From an uncultured Peptostreptococcaceae bacterium (lineage in GTDB: Bacteria > Bacillota > Clostridia > Peptostreptococcales > Peptostreptococcaceae), in the NCBI GenBank assembly GCA_947072565.1, contig CAMTIM010000027.1, positions 1 to 64,000 of the forward strand: a stretch of 64,000 bases of DNA. The letters are read 5' to 3'. The notes under the pieces are model-generated. The model was not told the origin of the DNA. It saw only the letters and a list, made by a program, of their open reading frames with translations, and did not search any database. The translations under genes were made by a program, and so were the position numbers. Position 1 is the first letter of the stretch; each line of letters opens with the position of its first letter. Positions 24,283 to 32,332 of the stretch are shown piece by piece.

Positions 24283-25488
24283 ATGATAATTATAAAAAAT
24301 GCAATAGAAAATATAAAAACTAACAAATTACGTGTTGCAGTAGCTATGATTTGGATAGTTTTAGGAATAACATCGGTTATAGTAGTTTCAAGTATAGGAA
24401 ATGGAATAGAGTCAGTAGGTAATAAAAATTTAGATGACTCTAAATTTAGGAAGCAAACGATAGAATTTTGTCCAAACTATGAAAGCGACATAAATCCAGA
24501 TTTTTTTGAACCTTTTAGTTCTGATGATATAGATAAGATATCTATTATAAAAGGAATAGAGCGTGTTACACCTAAATACGGTCAATCTGGCGGATTATCT
24601 TATGGAGGGCAATTATTTGTAGAGGATAAAGATGAATTTAATGAATTTGTTGAGTATACAGATAAACTTAAATTAGACATTCAGTATGGAAGAGGATTTT
24701 CATTAGAAGATTTAGATAGAAAAACAATAGTAATTGAGTATACAACAGCATATAACTTATTTGAAGAAGAACCTAAAAGTGCAATAGGAAAATCAGTTGA
24801 TATAAATGGAGAACAATTCGAAGTTATAGGAGTACTAAAAGACCTTGAGTTCAGTTCAAGTGATTCACAGTATAGGCAACCAAAAGTATATATACCATCA
24901 AAAGCACTCGAAGAATTATCAAATCAGCAAAGTTTTGGAAGTACGATAAGTGGATTAGAAATACTTGTTTTGAAAGGGTACGATGTGGATGAAGTATCCT
25001 TTAACATTAAATCAATGCTAGAAAGTATTAAGTCAACAGAAGATGGAACTTATGAGTTAACAGGTGGAAATGAACAAGCTCATGAATTAGATTATATGCA
25101 ACAAACTATAAATAAATTTACTTCAGTTATATCAAAAGTATCATTAATTATTGGTGGTATAGGAATAATGAACATAATGTATATGTCAGTATCTGAAAGA
25201 CAAAGAGAGATTGGTATAAGAAGAGCAATTGGGGCAGAACCTAAAGACATTTTATTGCAATTTTTAATAGAAACAGTAGTTATAACCATAATAGGTGGAA
25301 TAGTTGGAATGATTGTAGGAACCTTTATAGCTGACTATACATCAGGATATTTAGGCATAGAGGCTATTCCAACAGTAGCGGTGTATTTAAAAGCGGTAGT
25401 AGTATCTATATTAACTGGTGTTATATTTGGATCAATACCAGCTTATAAAGCGTCAAACTTAGATCCGATAAAAGCTATCCAAGGATAA
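24283..25488 (+). CDS. ABC transporter permease (MacB/FtsX type)
   Basis: 401 aa. The first helix is at about 21-41, the large extracytoplasmic MacB-PCD-like domain at about 45-275, and three helices form the FtsX domain at about 283-395, with the motif SVSERQREIGIRRAIGAEPKDILLQFLIE. It completes the exporter. Substrates of such systems include antimicrobial peptides and macrolides; none can be assigned here. Confidence 0.93.
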   Translation: MIIIKNAIENIKTNKLRVAVAMIWIVLGITSVIVVSSIGNGIESVGNKNLDDSKFRKQTIEFCPNYESDINPDFFEPFSSDDIDKISIIKGIERVTPKYGQSGGLSYGGQLFVEDKDEFNEFVEYTDKLKLDIQYGRGFSLEDLDRKTIVIEYTTAYNLFEEEPKSAIGKSVDINGEQFEVIGVLKDLEFSSSDSQYRQPKVYIPSKALEELSNQQSFGSTISGLEILVLKGYDVDEVSFNIKSMLESIKSTEDGTYELTGGNEQAHELDYMQQTINKFTSVISKVSLIIGGIGIMNIMYMSVSERQREIGIRRAIGAEPKDILLQFLIETVVITIIGGIVGMIVGTFIADYTSGYLGIEAIPTVAVYLKAVVVSILTGVIFGSIPAYKASNLDPIKAIQG

Positions 25489-25553
25489 TAAAAAAATACT
25501 ACTATATAAATGTTAAACAAATAACCAAAATTATTATAAATGGAGATACAAAA

Positions 25554-26117
25554 ATGAAAATAAATTTAAAAGATAATAAAATAATATCGATAATAGTAGT
25601 TTTAATAATATTAGGTGGTATATTTTTAGGATATGAAAAAATAACCAATTTAGAGAATAAATATGTAAACTTAAGTTCACGAGAGAAACATATTAAAGAT
25701 TGTATAATAGAGAGAAATAAATTAATACTAAAATCAAAAGAAGATATATTAAAATATGAAGATACTAAGGACTCTGTGAAAAAAATAAGTGATGATAGCA
25801 AAAAGTTACAATCATTAGATATGTTTTCTAAAGATGCAAATGAAATAAATAAAAAAATAGATATATATGAAAACGCTAATAAAAATGTAGAGAAATTAAT
25901 GAATATTTATAATAATAATTTAGATATGAAAAAAGATAAAAACATATCTGAAATAATTGAAAGTATAATAGAAAAAGATTTATATATAGATGATATAATA
26001 GAAGTTTTTAATACTGTAGAAAAAGAAGATTTTAATAAAGCTATAGAATCTTTCCCAATAAATATTATAGCAAAAAATAAGGGATGGGAATCTATAGTAA
26101 GAATACAAAATAATTAA
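25554..26117 (+). CDS. Hypothetical membrane-anchored coiled-coil protein
   Basis: 187 aa, not recognised. One N-terminal membrane helix (about 12-28) is followed by a lysine-rich helical region with coiled-coil character. It is 65 nt after the MacB-like permease and probably in the same transcript, so it may assist the exporter or monitor the envelope. Att-like site 6 follows its stop codon within 20 nt. Confidence 0.7.
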   Translation: MKINLKDNKIISIIVVLIILGGIFLGYEKITNLENKYVNLSSREKHIKDCIIERNKLILKSKEDILKYEDTKDSVKKISDDSKKLQSLDMFSKDANEINKKIDIYENANKNVEKLMNIYNNNLDMKKDKNISEIIESIIEKDLYIDDIIEVFNTVEKEDFNKAIESFPINIIAKNKGWESIVRIQNN

Positions 26118-26132
26118 ATATAATAAATGTTA

Positions 26133-26182
26133 TTTAGAATAAAAAATATTGAACCGTATCATAAGTAAATGATACGGTTTTT
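26133..26182 (+). repeat. att-like site 6, closest copy of the rlmH end
   Basis: TTTAGAATA (26133-26141), then the core GAACCGTATCATAAGTA (26151-26167), reading FRIKNIEPYHK-stop. Over the 22 bases before CGTATCA it differs from rlmH at only two positions, and the core at one. The hairpin ends in TTTTT and terminates the preceding gene. Confidence 0.9.
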
Positions 26183-26466
26183 GTATTTAAAGTAAAAAAA
26201 TATAAAAAAACTTTATGAAAATAATAAAATTCAAAAAATATAGGTCAACCCCCTAGAATTGTAACAAATAAAAGTTGTTACAATTGGTTGTTATTTGTAG
26301 TTTTTTGTAACTATTTTGTCACTTTTTAGGCCTTAGGTGTTTACAAAGGGGATAAAATGTATTAAACTTAGAAATAAGTTACAAAACGGTAACAATTTAA
26401 AAGCATGAATTTTATAACGGGATAGTTAATCATATATAAATTTTATTAATTAAATGGAGGTATTTT
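26183..26466 (+). other. Long untranslated leader of the SH3/3D gene
   Basis: No gene is seen. It holds an inverted repeat ATTGTAACAA (26258-26267)/TTGTTACAAT (26275-26284), further TTGTAAC and GTTACAA words, and a G/C-richer stretch AGGCCTTAGG near 26328. Such leaders often carry regulatory RNA, but I could not match it to a known riboswitch. Confidence 0.4.
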
Positions 26467-27390
26467 ATGAGGATAAATAAAAATATAAAGAAATCATTAA
26501 TATTAACGATAGGTTTAGTAGCTGGAGGATTATACACTTCAACACACAATATATACGCAGCAGAAAGAGAAGTAGTAAGAGCGGAAACATTAAACGTAAG
26601 AAAAGGACCATCTATAGAAGAATCTAAAATAGAATCTTTAAATAAAGGTACTGTTGTTGAAATATTAGAAAAAAGCAAGGGATGGAACAAAATTAAAGTT
26701 GACGATAATGAAGGATGGATACATTCAGATTATACTAGTAATGAAAAAGGTAAAGTAACTGCTAATAAGTTAAATGTAAGAAAAGGAGAATCTATAAAAG
26801 AAGAGAAAATAGATTCTTTAACTAAAGGAACAGATGTTGAAATATTAGAAGCAAAAGATAATTGGTTCAAAATTACATCAGATGATAAAAAAATTGGTTG
26901 GGTAAGTGAAGATTATATATTAACAGAAACTCAAGCTAGACAATTAGAAAAAGAAGCTTCAGTTGCTAAAAAAGCTAATAGCCAAAATAATAATAAAGTA
27001 GAATCAAATGAAAATAAAGCAGTACAAAATACTACTCAAAATAATAATACTAAAGAAGAACAAACTACAACTTCTAACAACAATAAGGAAGAAGATAAAA
27101 CTACAACTTCTAACAATAATAATGGACGTTCAATGACTGTAAATGCAAGTGCATATTCAGGACATACTATAACAGCTACAGGAACTACTCCTAAATGGGG
27201 AACTATAGCAGTAGACCCTTCAGTAATTCCATATGGAACTAAAGTATATATACCTAAGTTTGATAAGGTATTTATAGCAGAAGACTGTGGAAGTGCTATA
27301 AAAGGTAATAAAATAGATATATTTATGAATAGTGAAGCAGACTGTAATAGCTTTGGTAGACAAAATATAGAAATACAGATATTAGGATAA
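26467..27390 (+). CDS. Secreted SH3-domain and 3D-domain cell wall protein
   Basis: 307 aa. A signal peptide (about 1-31, ending YAAERE) shows export. Two bacterial SH3 domains follow (about 32-94 and 97-157; each has AxxLNVRKGxSI...GWI/V), then a low-complexity linker rich in Asn, Thr and Lys (about 170-220), then a 3D domain (about 222-307; VNASAYSG, DPSVIPYGTKVYIP, AEDCGSAIKGNKIDIF), named for its three aspartates, as in Rpf-like and MltA-like hydrolases. It probably binds and cleaves peptidoglycan. A very strong terminator follows. Confidence 0.92.
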   Translation: MRINKNIKKSLILTIGLVAGGLYTSTHNIYAAEREVVRAETLNVRKGPSIEESKIESLNKGTVVEILEKSKGWNKIKVDDNEGWIHSDYTSNEKGKVTANKLNVRKGESIKEEKIDSLTKGTDVEILEAKDNWFKITSDDKKIGWVSEDYILTETQARQLEKEASVAKKANSQNNNKVESNENKAVQNTTQNNNTKEEQTTTSNNNKEEDKTTTSNNNNGRSMTVNASAYSGHTITATGTTPKWGTIAVDPSVIPYGTKVYIPKFDKVFIAEDCGSAIKGNKIDIFMNSEADCNSFGRQNIEIQILG

Positions 27391-27412
27391 TAATAATTTA
27401 ATAACATATACA

Positions 27413-27462
27413 TTAAAAAGGATGGATTACTTAAAAACATAAGTAATCCATCCTTTTTAACA
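27413..27462 (+). terminator. Terminator after the SH3/3D gene
   Basis: Perfect 20-bp arms (27413-27432 and 27441-27460) with an 8-nt loop; AAAAAGGATGG on the left and CCATCCTTTTT on the right make it work in both directions. Confidence 0.92.
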
Positions 27463-27546
27463 TATATAAAATAAATAAATTTTATAATATAATATAAGTT
27501 AGGCGAAAATTAAATAAAATTATTAAGAACATTTACATTAGAACAA

Positions 27547-27707
27547 ATGGGCATAGCAGGATTTATTGGACGATTTATAGGGCTTGTATTTGGTGAATTT
27601 TATAGTGATATATTAATTTGGCATATCGCTAATGTTTTTTGTATGCGGCTATAGGTGCTATTATTGGTTATTTTAATAGTAAAAGTAAAAAAGAAGATTT
27701 AAAGTAA
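27547..27707 (+). pseudogene. Remnant of a small membrane protein gene, frameshifted
   Basis: The frame from 27547 reads MGIAGFIGRFIGLVFGEFYSD... and stops at about 27655. The next frame continues with AAIGAIIGYFNSKSKKEDLK-stop. Joined, they make a short glycine-rich two-helix membrane protein, so a frameshift near 27640 is likely. There is no ribosome binding site. Its last codons overlap att-like site 7. Family not recognised. Confidence 0.6.
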
Positions 27708-27740
27708 GGCAGGTAAAACTATGTCATAAGTAAGTGATAT
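27698..27740 (+). repeat. att-like site 7 (degenerate)
   Basis: TAAAGTAAGGCAGGTAAAAC followed by TATGTCATAAGTA and GTGATAT. The core matches site 6 at only 13 of 17, but the 22 bases before it match site 3 at 15 of 22 with the same spacing. It reads FKVRQVKLCHK-stop. The hairpin is broken. Confidence 0.65.
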
Positions 27741-27781
27741 AATATAGAAGGCAGAAATAGTAGATGAGAGGGTTAAGAACC

Positions 27782-28510
27782 ATGTTATTTAATGAATTGA
27801 GAAATACCTTTTATGAGGAAAGGCATGATATTAGTTTTAAAAAAAAGTATAAGAATATGTTTTCCACAAAAAAGCCTTATGTAGTCAAGGTATCTAAAGG
27901 GTATGAAGCAGCTTTTGAAAGAAGAGAAGAATTGGTTTTAGAAGGAGAATTAGTTTTAGGTGCTGTAGTCATGGCGAATACATTACTATATAAATATAAA
28001 AATAAGCATGATTGTCCTGCAGTTTTTATCTATAGTTATGAAAAATACTTTGAGGAAAATCCAAATAAACTTAAAAAATTAGCACAAGAAATTTATGCTA
28101 TAAGAGAATTATCTGAACAAGTACTATCAAAAGATTCGGTAAAAAAAGAAATAGCTGATTGTTTAAATGATGAGGAAACTCCACAATTTAATATAGAGTT
28201 ATCTAAGCAATTATCGTGTGGACGAACAGTTTTTATGACTTCTCTAGTTGTTGTAAGCTCGGATATAAAAAATGGTGAATTGAGTGAATCACTTTATCCT
28301 TTGATTATAAAAAAGGGAATTCCATCAGGAATGTTATTGGATTGTAAGTTTTATGATGAAGAAGCACAAAAACAAAATTGTACTAATAAAATTAGAAAAG
28401 CGATAATAACAGGAATGTTAATAGTAATAGGTTTGGTATTAAGTCCTTATTTAAATGATACGATAATAACGGGAGTTATTGTTTTTTTAGTTGCGATGAT
28501 ATGGAGTTAA
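27782..28510 (+). CDS. Hypothetical protein with C-terminal membrane segments
   Basis: 242 aa from ATG 27782, preferred because GAGAGGG is 8 nt upstream; an in-frame ATG at 27764 is possible. Residues 1-200 look soluble and mixed alpha/beta (YVVKVSKGYEAAFERREELVLEGELVLGAVVMAN...). Two membrane helices close the protein (about 207-242). Not recognised. It is the only intact gene between att-like sites 7 and 8. Confidence 0.7.
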   Translation: MLFNELRNTFYEERHDISFKKKYKNMFSTKKPYVVKVSKGYEAAFERREELVLEGELVLGAVVMANTLLYKYKNKHDCPAVFIYSYEKYFEENPNKLKKLAQEIYAIRELSEQVLSKDSVKKEIADCLNDEETPQFNIELSKQLSCGRTVFMTSLVVVSSDIKNGELSESLYPLIIKKGIPSGMLLDCKFYDEEAQKQNCTNKIRKAIITGMLIVIGLVLSPYLNDTIITGVIVFLVAMIWS

Positions 28511-28591
28511 ACAAACTATAAGTAACGTATATAAGCTTTAAGTATAAAATAATAAACCGAGAGTTTGTATATATAAAAATGATTAATATAA

Positions 28592-28620
28592 TAACCGTAT
28601 TACAAATAAGTGATACGGTT
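28592..28620 (+). repeat. att-like site 8
   Basis: AACCGTATTACAAATAAGTGATACGGTT: hairpin kept, core 14 of 17 as rlmH, frame reads PYYK-stop. The bases before it are not similar to the rlmH end. Confidence 0.65.
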
Positions 28621-28755
28621 AATTTATTATTGTATTTTAATTAAAATGTGCATAGAATCAATAATGCAACTATCAGTTAACAAAAATGCAACTATATAAT
28701 GATTTTGAATAAATCAATATATAAATATAATTTAAGTTAAGATGAGGTGATTAAA

Positions 28756-28923
28756 TTGAATTTAGGAGAACGATTAAAGAATCTAAGAAAAGAAAGAAAT
28801 TTATCACAAGAGCAACTTGCTGAAAAGCTAAATGTATCTCGCTAAGCTGTATCAAAATGGGAATCTAATAAAACATGCCCAGGTATAGAATATATAAGTA
28901 AAAAGGGTATAACAAGTAAGTGA
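28756..28923 (+). pseudogene. XRE-type HTH regulator remnant, cut off at att-like site 9
   Basis: From a TTG start with GAGGTGA upstream it reads LNLGERLKNLRKERNLSQEQL...NVSR, then an in-frame TAA at 28843 where Gln is expected, then AVSKWESNKTCPGIEYIS. This is a helix-turn-helix_3 domain with a nonsense change. After about 28896 the sequence runs into att-like site 9 and the rest of the gene is missing. Confidence 0.8.
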
Positions 28924-28934
28924 TACGTATTTTG
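28884..28934 (+). repeat. att-like site 9
   Basis: TAGAATA (28886-28892) at the usual distance before a degenerate core GGTATAACAAGTA, then GTGATACGTATTTTG. Frame YRIYK-stop-KGYNK-stop. It forms the junction at which the HTH remnant ends. Confidence 0.65.
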
Positions 28935-28961
28935 TATAAAATTATGAAAGGAAAATAAAAA

Positions 28962-29816
28962 ATGATATATTTAAGTAATTTTATATTTCCAAATGAAAAT
29001 ATAGAGTTTGATTTTATAATAGAAGAAAAAAGAACTTGCTATGATTCATTTTATCCATTTAAAATATTATCAAAAAATAGATTTGAAAGAATTGATTTTG
29101 AACCGATTACTATTTTATATGGTGGAAATGGATCAGGTAAATCAACAGCACTAAATGTAATAGCAGAAAAAACAGAATTAGATAGAGATTCTATATATAA
29201 TAAATCTAATTTTTATTGTGACTATGTTAATTTATGTGAGATGTATATAGAAGGTGAAATACCTAAAAATAGCAGAATTATAACAAGTGATGATGTATTT
29301 GACCATATGTTGAACATTCGAAATATCAATGAAGGTATTGATAAAAAACGAGATGAAATTTTTGAAGAATACTTATATACAAAATACTCTAATTTTAAAA
29401 TGAATTCTCTAGAAGACTATGATGAATTAAAAAAGATAAACTATGCTAGAAGTAAAACTCAATCGAAGTTTGTACGTGAGAAATTAATGGATAATGTAAG
29501 AGAATATTCTAATGGAGAAAATGCATTTAGATATTTTATTGAAAAAATAGGTGAAAATGGATTATACATATTAGATGAACCTGAAAACAGTCTTTCTCCA
29601 AAACGCCAGGTAGAATTAGTTAAGTATATTGAAGATGCTGAACGCTTTTTTGGATGCCAGTTTATTATATCAACACATTCTCCATTTATGCTTGCTATAA
29701 AAGGTGCTAAAATATATGATCTTGATGAAACTCCTGTTGATGTAAAAAAATGGACAGAACTAGAAAATGTACGTACATATTATAATTTCTTTAAAGAACG
29801 TGAAGACGAATTTTAA
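28962..29816 (+). CDS. Small AAA/ABC-type ATPase (AAA_21-like)
   Basis: 284 aa. Walker A YGGNGSGKST (about 49-58), a shortened middle, the signature-like region YSNGENAFRYF, Walker B LYILDEPENSLSP, and H-loop ISTHSPFML. Such stand-alone ATPases are often annotated as ABC-like or AAA_21. Many are parts of defence systems (for example with OLD-type nucleases), but no partner gene is beside it here. AAAGGAAA precedes the ATG. Confidence 0.85.
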   Translation: MIYLSNFIFPNENIEFDFIIEEKRTCYDSFYPFKILSKNRFERIDFEPITILYGGNGSGKSTALNVIAEKTELDRDSIYNKSNFYCDYVNLCEMYIEGEIPKNSRIITSDDVFDHMLNIRNINEGIDKKRDEIFEEYLYTKYSNFKMNSLEDYDELKKINYARSKTQSKFVREKLMDNVREYSNGENAFRYFIEKIGENGLYILDEPENSLSPKRQVELVKYIEDAERFFGCQFIISTHSPFMLAIKGAKIYDLDETPVDVKKWTELENVRTYYNFFKEREDEF

Positions 29817-29892
29817 TATATAATAAATAATCCATAGGAATTGAAGTTATAAAATGAGTGTCTATTTTAGATTGAAATCTGATATAATAGTC

Positions 29893-30030
29893 ATGTAAAT
29901 AAAAACGCTTAGTGCGTCAACACTAAGCATCCTTAGAACATTTATTTTGTTTTAGGGCTATGAGAATAATTAAACTATATTTAATTTTAAAAAATAAGCA
30001 CTGATCTTTACTGGATAGAGTGCTTTTTTC
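29893..30030 (+). ncRNA. Candidate small RNA
   Basis: A -10 TATAAT (29883-29888) is followed after a few bases by a tight hairpin GCTTAGTG/CACTAAGC (about 29907-29928), an unstructured stretch, and a terminator-like stem AAGCACT (29996-30002)/AGTGCTT (30019-30025) with six T. No ORF lies inside. It is 77 nt after the ATPase and 90 nt before the radical SAM gene. The -35 is poor, so a leader role for the downstream gene is also possible. Confidence 0.4.
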
Positions 30031-30121
30031 TTTGCTTCTAATAGTCAGATAACTAAGGTTAACAGCGTATATTAAATTTTTTATAAAAAATTTGATATAA
30101 AGACAGAAAGTAGGAAGTAAA

Positions 30122-30994
30122 ATGAAAAGATTTAAAAGCGTATATATAGAGATAACAAATATATGTAATTTGAGCTGTGATTTTTGTCCTAAAACAAAAA
30201 GAAAATATAAGTTTATGGATAGAAATGAGTTTAATCATATAATAGAGGAAATTAAGCCTTTTACTAATCAAATATATTTTCACTTAATGGGAGAGCCATT
30301 GCTTAATGAAAATATAGAATACTTTTTAAAAGAAAGTGCTAAGAATGATTTAAAGGTTAATTTAACTACAAATGGAACGTTGTTAAATAAAAATACAGAT
30401 AAATTAATTAATTCAGAGGCACTAAGACAAGTTAATATTTCACTTCACAGTTTTGAAGCAAATGAAAAAACTTTACAGCTTGAAGAATATATAAAAAACG
30501 TTACTGAATTTGTTAATAAGGCTAGCAAAGATATAATTTGTTCTATAAGACTATGGAATATTGATAACGAAGATTTAAAGGGAGCTAATGGATTAAATAT
30601 TGATATTTTAAAGATGTTGCAAGAAAACTTAGATTTAGATTTTTCTTTAGCACAAAAGCTTCAAGAAACTAATAACCTTAAGCTTAAGGATAAAGTTTAT
30701 TTAAATATGGCAGAAAAATTTGAATGGCCAGATATTGAAATAGCAAATATTACTGAAGATGTTTTTTGTCATGCACTTAGAAATCAAATGGGAGTTTTAG
30801 TTGATGGAACTGTAGTGCCTTGTTGTTTAGATAGTGAAGGGAATATATCTCTTGGAAATATATTTAAAGAATCTCTAAATGATATATTAAAATCAAAAAG
30901 ATCAACTGATATATATGATGGGTTTTCTAGAAGAAAAGCTGTTGAGGATTTATGTAAGAAATGTGGTTATGCAACTAGATTTAATAAGTCTTAA
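30122..30994 (+). CDS. Radical SAM/SPASM-domain protein
   Basis: 290 aa. The radical SAM cluster motif CNLSCDFC (Cys15, Cys19, Cys22) is at the N-terminus, with HLMGEPLLN and VNLTTNGTLL of the SAM-binding barrel. The C-terminal SPASM-type cysteines are CHALR...GTVVPCCLD...GNI and CKKC. SPASM proteins modify peptides, enzymes or tRNA-like substrates. No peptide precursor gene is recognised beside it. Att-like site 10 starts right after the stop codon. Confidence 0.88.
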   Translation: MKRFKSVYIEITNICNLSCDFCPKTKRKYKFMDRNEFNHIIEEIKPFTNQIYFHLMGEPLLNENIEYFLKESAKNDLKVNLTTNGTLLNKNTDKLINSEALRQVNISLHSFEANEKTLQLEEYIKNVTEFVNKASKDIICSIRLWNIDNEDLKGANGLNIDILKMLQENLDLDFSLAQKLQETNNLKLKDKVYLNMAEKFEWPDIEIANITEDVFCHALRNQMGVLVDGTVVPCCLDSEGNISLGNIFKESLNDILKSKRSTDIYDGFSRRKAVEDLCKKCGYATRFNKS

Positions 30995-31044
30995 CTTAAA
31001 TTAATAGATAAAAAATCGTATCATAGGAAATGATGCGATTTTTT
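30995..31044 (+). repeat. att-like site 10
   Basis: It begins at the base after the radical SAM stop codon and reads LKLIDKKSYHRK-stop. The hairpin AAAATCGTATCAT/ATGATGCGATTTT with a T run is a terminator. The right arm TGATGCGATTTTT resembles the SCC attachment site of staphylococci. Confidence 0.65.
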
Positions 31045-31228
31045 GTTATATAAATAATGGCATAGAGAATATTATTAAATATAGTGGTCAAAATATAAGA
31101 ATATTAAATAATACTAGGATATAAATATATATCTTTTATTTAGTATGGAGATTTAGTAATGACAAAGCAATTAGATAGTAACTTAAAAACTTTGTCCAAA
31201 ATAATATTTTATTAAAGGAGTAGTTTTT

Positions 31229-31573
31229 ATGGAAAATAATAATAGTTTATTAAGATGGATAGGAAGATTAATATTAGTGGCAATTATTTTAACGATAACA
31301 TCATTTGTAACTCCAGGATTCACAATCTATGGAATATGGTCATATTTGATAGCTGCTGTTGTAATATGTGGATTAGATTATCTAGTAGAGTCATTTATGG
31401 GAGTTGATGCATCTCCTTTTGGAAAAGGTGTAAAAGGATTTATAATTGCAGCGGCAATAATATATTTAGCACAATTTTTAGTTCCTAATATGAGTGTTTC
31501 TATTATAGGAGCAATATTAGCAGCTATGGTTGTTGGAATTTTAGATATAGTATTTCCAGCTAGGGCTATGTAG
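31229..31573 (+). CDS. Four-helix membrane protein, phage holin superfamily IV type (YvlD-like)
   Basis: 114 aa with four hydrophobic segments (about 8-27, 32-52, 68-86 and 88-108). It matches the small membrane family often annotated as phage holin family 4_2 or YvlD. Despite the name, many members are chromosomal and not linked to lysis; no endolysin gene is near. AAAGGAG precedes the ATG. It is alone between att-like sites 10 and 11. Confidence 0.8.
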   Translation: MENNNSLLRWIGRLILVAIILTITSFVTPGFTIYGIWSYLIAAVVICGLDYLVESFMGVDASPFGKGVKGFIIAAAIIYLAQFLVPNMSVSIIGAILAAMVVGILDIVFPARAM

Positions 31574-31612
31574 TTATAAAAATTTTATCAAGATAATAAA
31601 TTAGCAAAACAT

Positions 31613-31663
31613 ATTTATATATATAACATAAAGCCGTATCACAAATGAGTGATACGGTTTTTA
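31613..31663 (+). repeat. att-like site 11
   Basis: Reads IYIYNIKPYHK-stop (stop TGA). Hairpin AACCGTATCAC-type: GCCGTATCAC/GTGATACGGT with TTTTT, a terminator for the holin-like gene and, on the other strand, close to the stop of the gene at 31685. Confidence 0.72.
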
Positions 31664-31684
31664 TTATAAATTTGCATGTGCTAA

Positions 31685-32332
31685 CTATTTAAATTTTTGA
31701 GGGAATTGTTTTATTATCCCATCAGTAAGTATATCAGCAAATTCAATCATATGATTTTCACCTTTGTCGTATGCTTTAATATCTGTATTCCAATCTTTAT
31801 TTAATCTAGAAACTACTTGATCTGTAACAAATTGTAAGTGCATATATAGCATATCTTTTAGAGTTTTGTTTGAGTAATTAGGATTAGCAGAACTTAAAAA
31901 ATTAGCTATTTTATCAGCATTTTCATACCATAGTTTATTATATTTTTCTAAGTCATCTTTATTTGAATTTTTAGCAGCGTCAGTAACCTTCCCTGCAAGC
32001 TCTATATGTTCTCTAAGTAAGGTAGCGAGTTTGTTTCCTGCTTCTTCTCCATAATAAGGTTTAATTGAATTTCCAATGTCATCTTGATTTTTAAAAAGTC
32101 TTTCTAATACAGGGCCCTTATCTTCAAGTGAAGATAAATCACTTACAATAAAACTTCTAGTCCATGAAACATGATCTATCCAAAGCTTTCTTTGTTCCAT
32201 TTTCAAGTTGCAAGTAGCTTTGTTACAATGTGTATCTGTAGAATAGGTACTTTCTAAAGCTTGAGATTTAAATGGTACTAAAATTAAAGCGAATAAAAAT
32301 AATGATAATAAATTTCTTGAAACTTTCTTCAT
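31685..32332 (-). CDS. Secreted helical protein of unknown function
   Basis: 215 aa. A signal peptide (about 1-26, ending SQALES) is followed by a helical protein with conserved-looking segments: WIDHVSWTRSFIVSDL, IKPYYGEEAGNKLATLLREHIELA, WYENADKIANFLSSANP, MLYMHLQFVTDQVVSRL. I recall relatives in Firmicutes that carry the wrong name acetylglutamate kinase; nothing here resembles that enzyme. Two cysteines near the mature N-terminus could form a disulfide. Histidines in several helices suggest a metal site, but this is a guess. It is divergent from the hemerythrin gene. Confidence 0.72.
   Translation of the reverse strand: MKKVSRNLLSLFLFALILVPFKSQALESTYSTDTHCNKATCNLKMEQRKLWIDHVSWTRSFIVSDLSSLEDKGPVLERLFKNQDDIGNSIKPYYGEEAGNKLATLLREHIELAGKVTDAAKNSNKDDLEKYNKLWYENADKIANFLSSANPNYSNKTLKDMLYMHLQFVTDQVVSRLNKDWNTDIKAYDKGENHMIEFADILTDGIIKQFPQKFK

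Noticed and set aside
26183-26466. c-di-AMP (ydaO) riboswitch before the SH3/3D gene
   Set aside because: The place fits but I do not see the conserved GGGGAACC- or CCGAATCC-like elements of that class. Left as an unclassified leader.
27764-27781. ATG 27764 as start of the hypothetical gene
   Set aside because: The ribosome-binding sequence GAGAGGG would lie inside the gene; ATG 27782 is better placed.
31159-31213. 17-codon ORF before the holin-like gene as a leader peptide
   Set aside because: It has a GGAG-like site but no regulatory codon run and no attenuator structure; too weak to call.
31229-31573. Phage holin as sign of a prophage
   Set aside because: The family name is misleading; no phage structural, lysis or integrase genes are near, and the relatives are often chromosomal membrane proteins.
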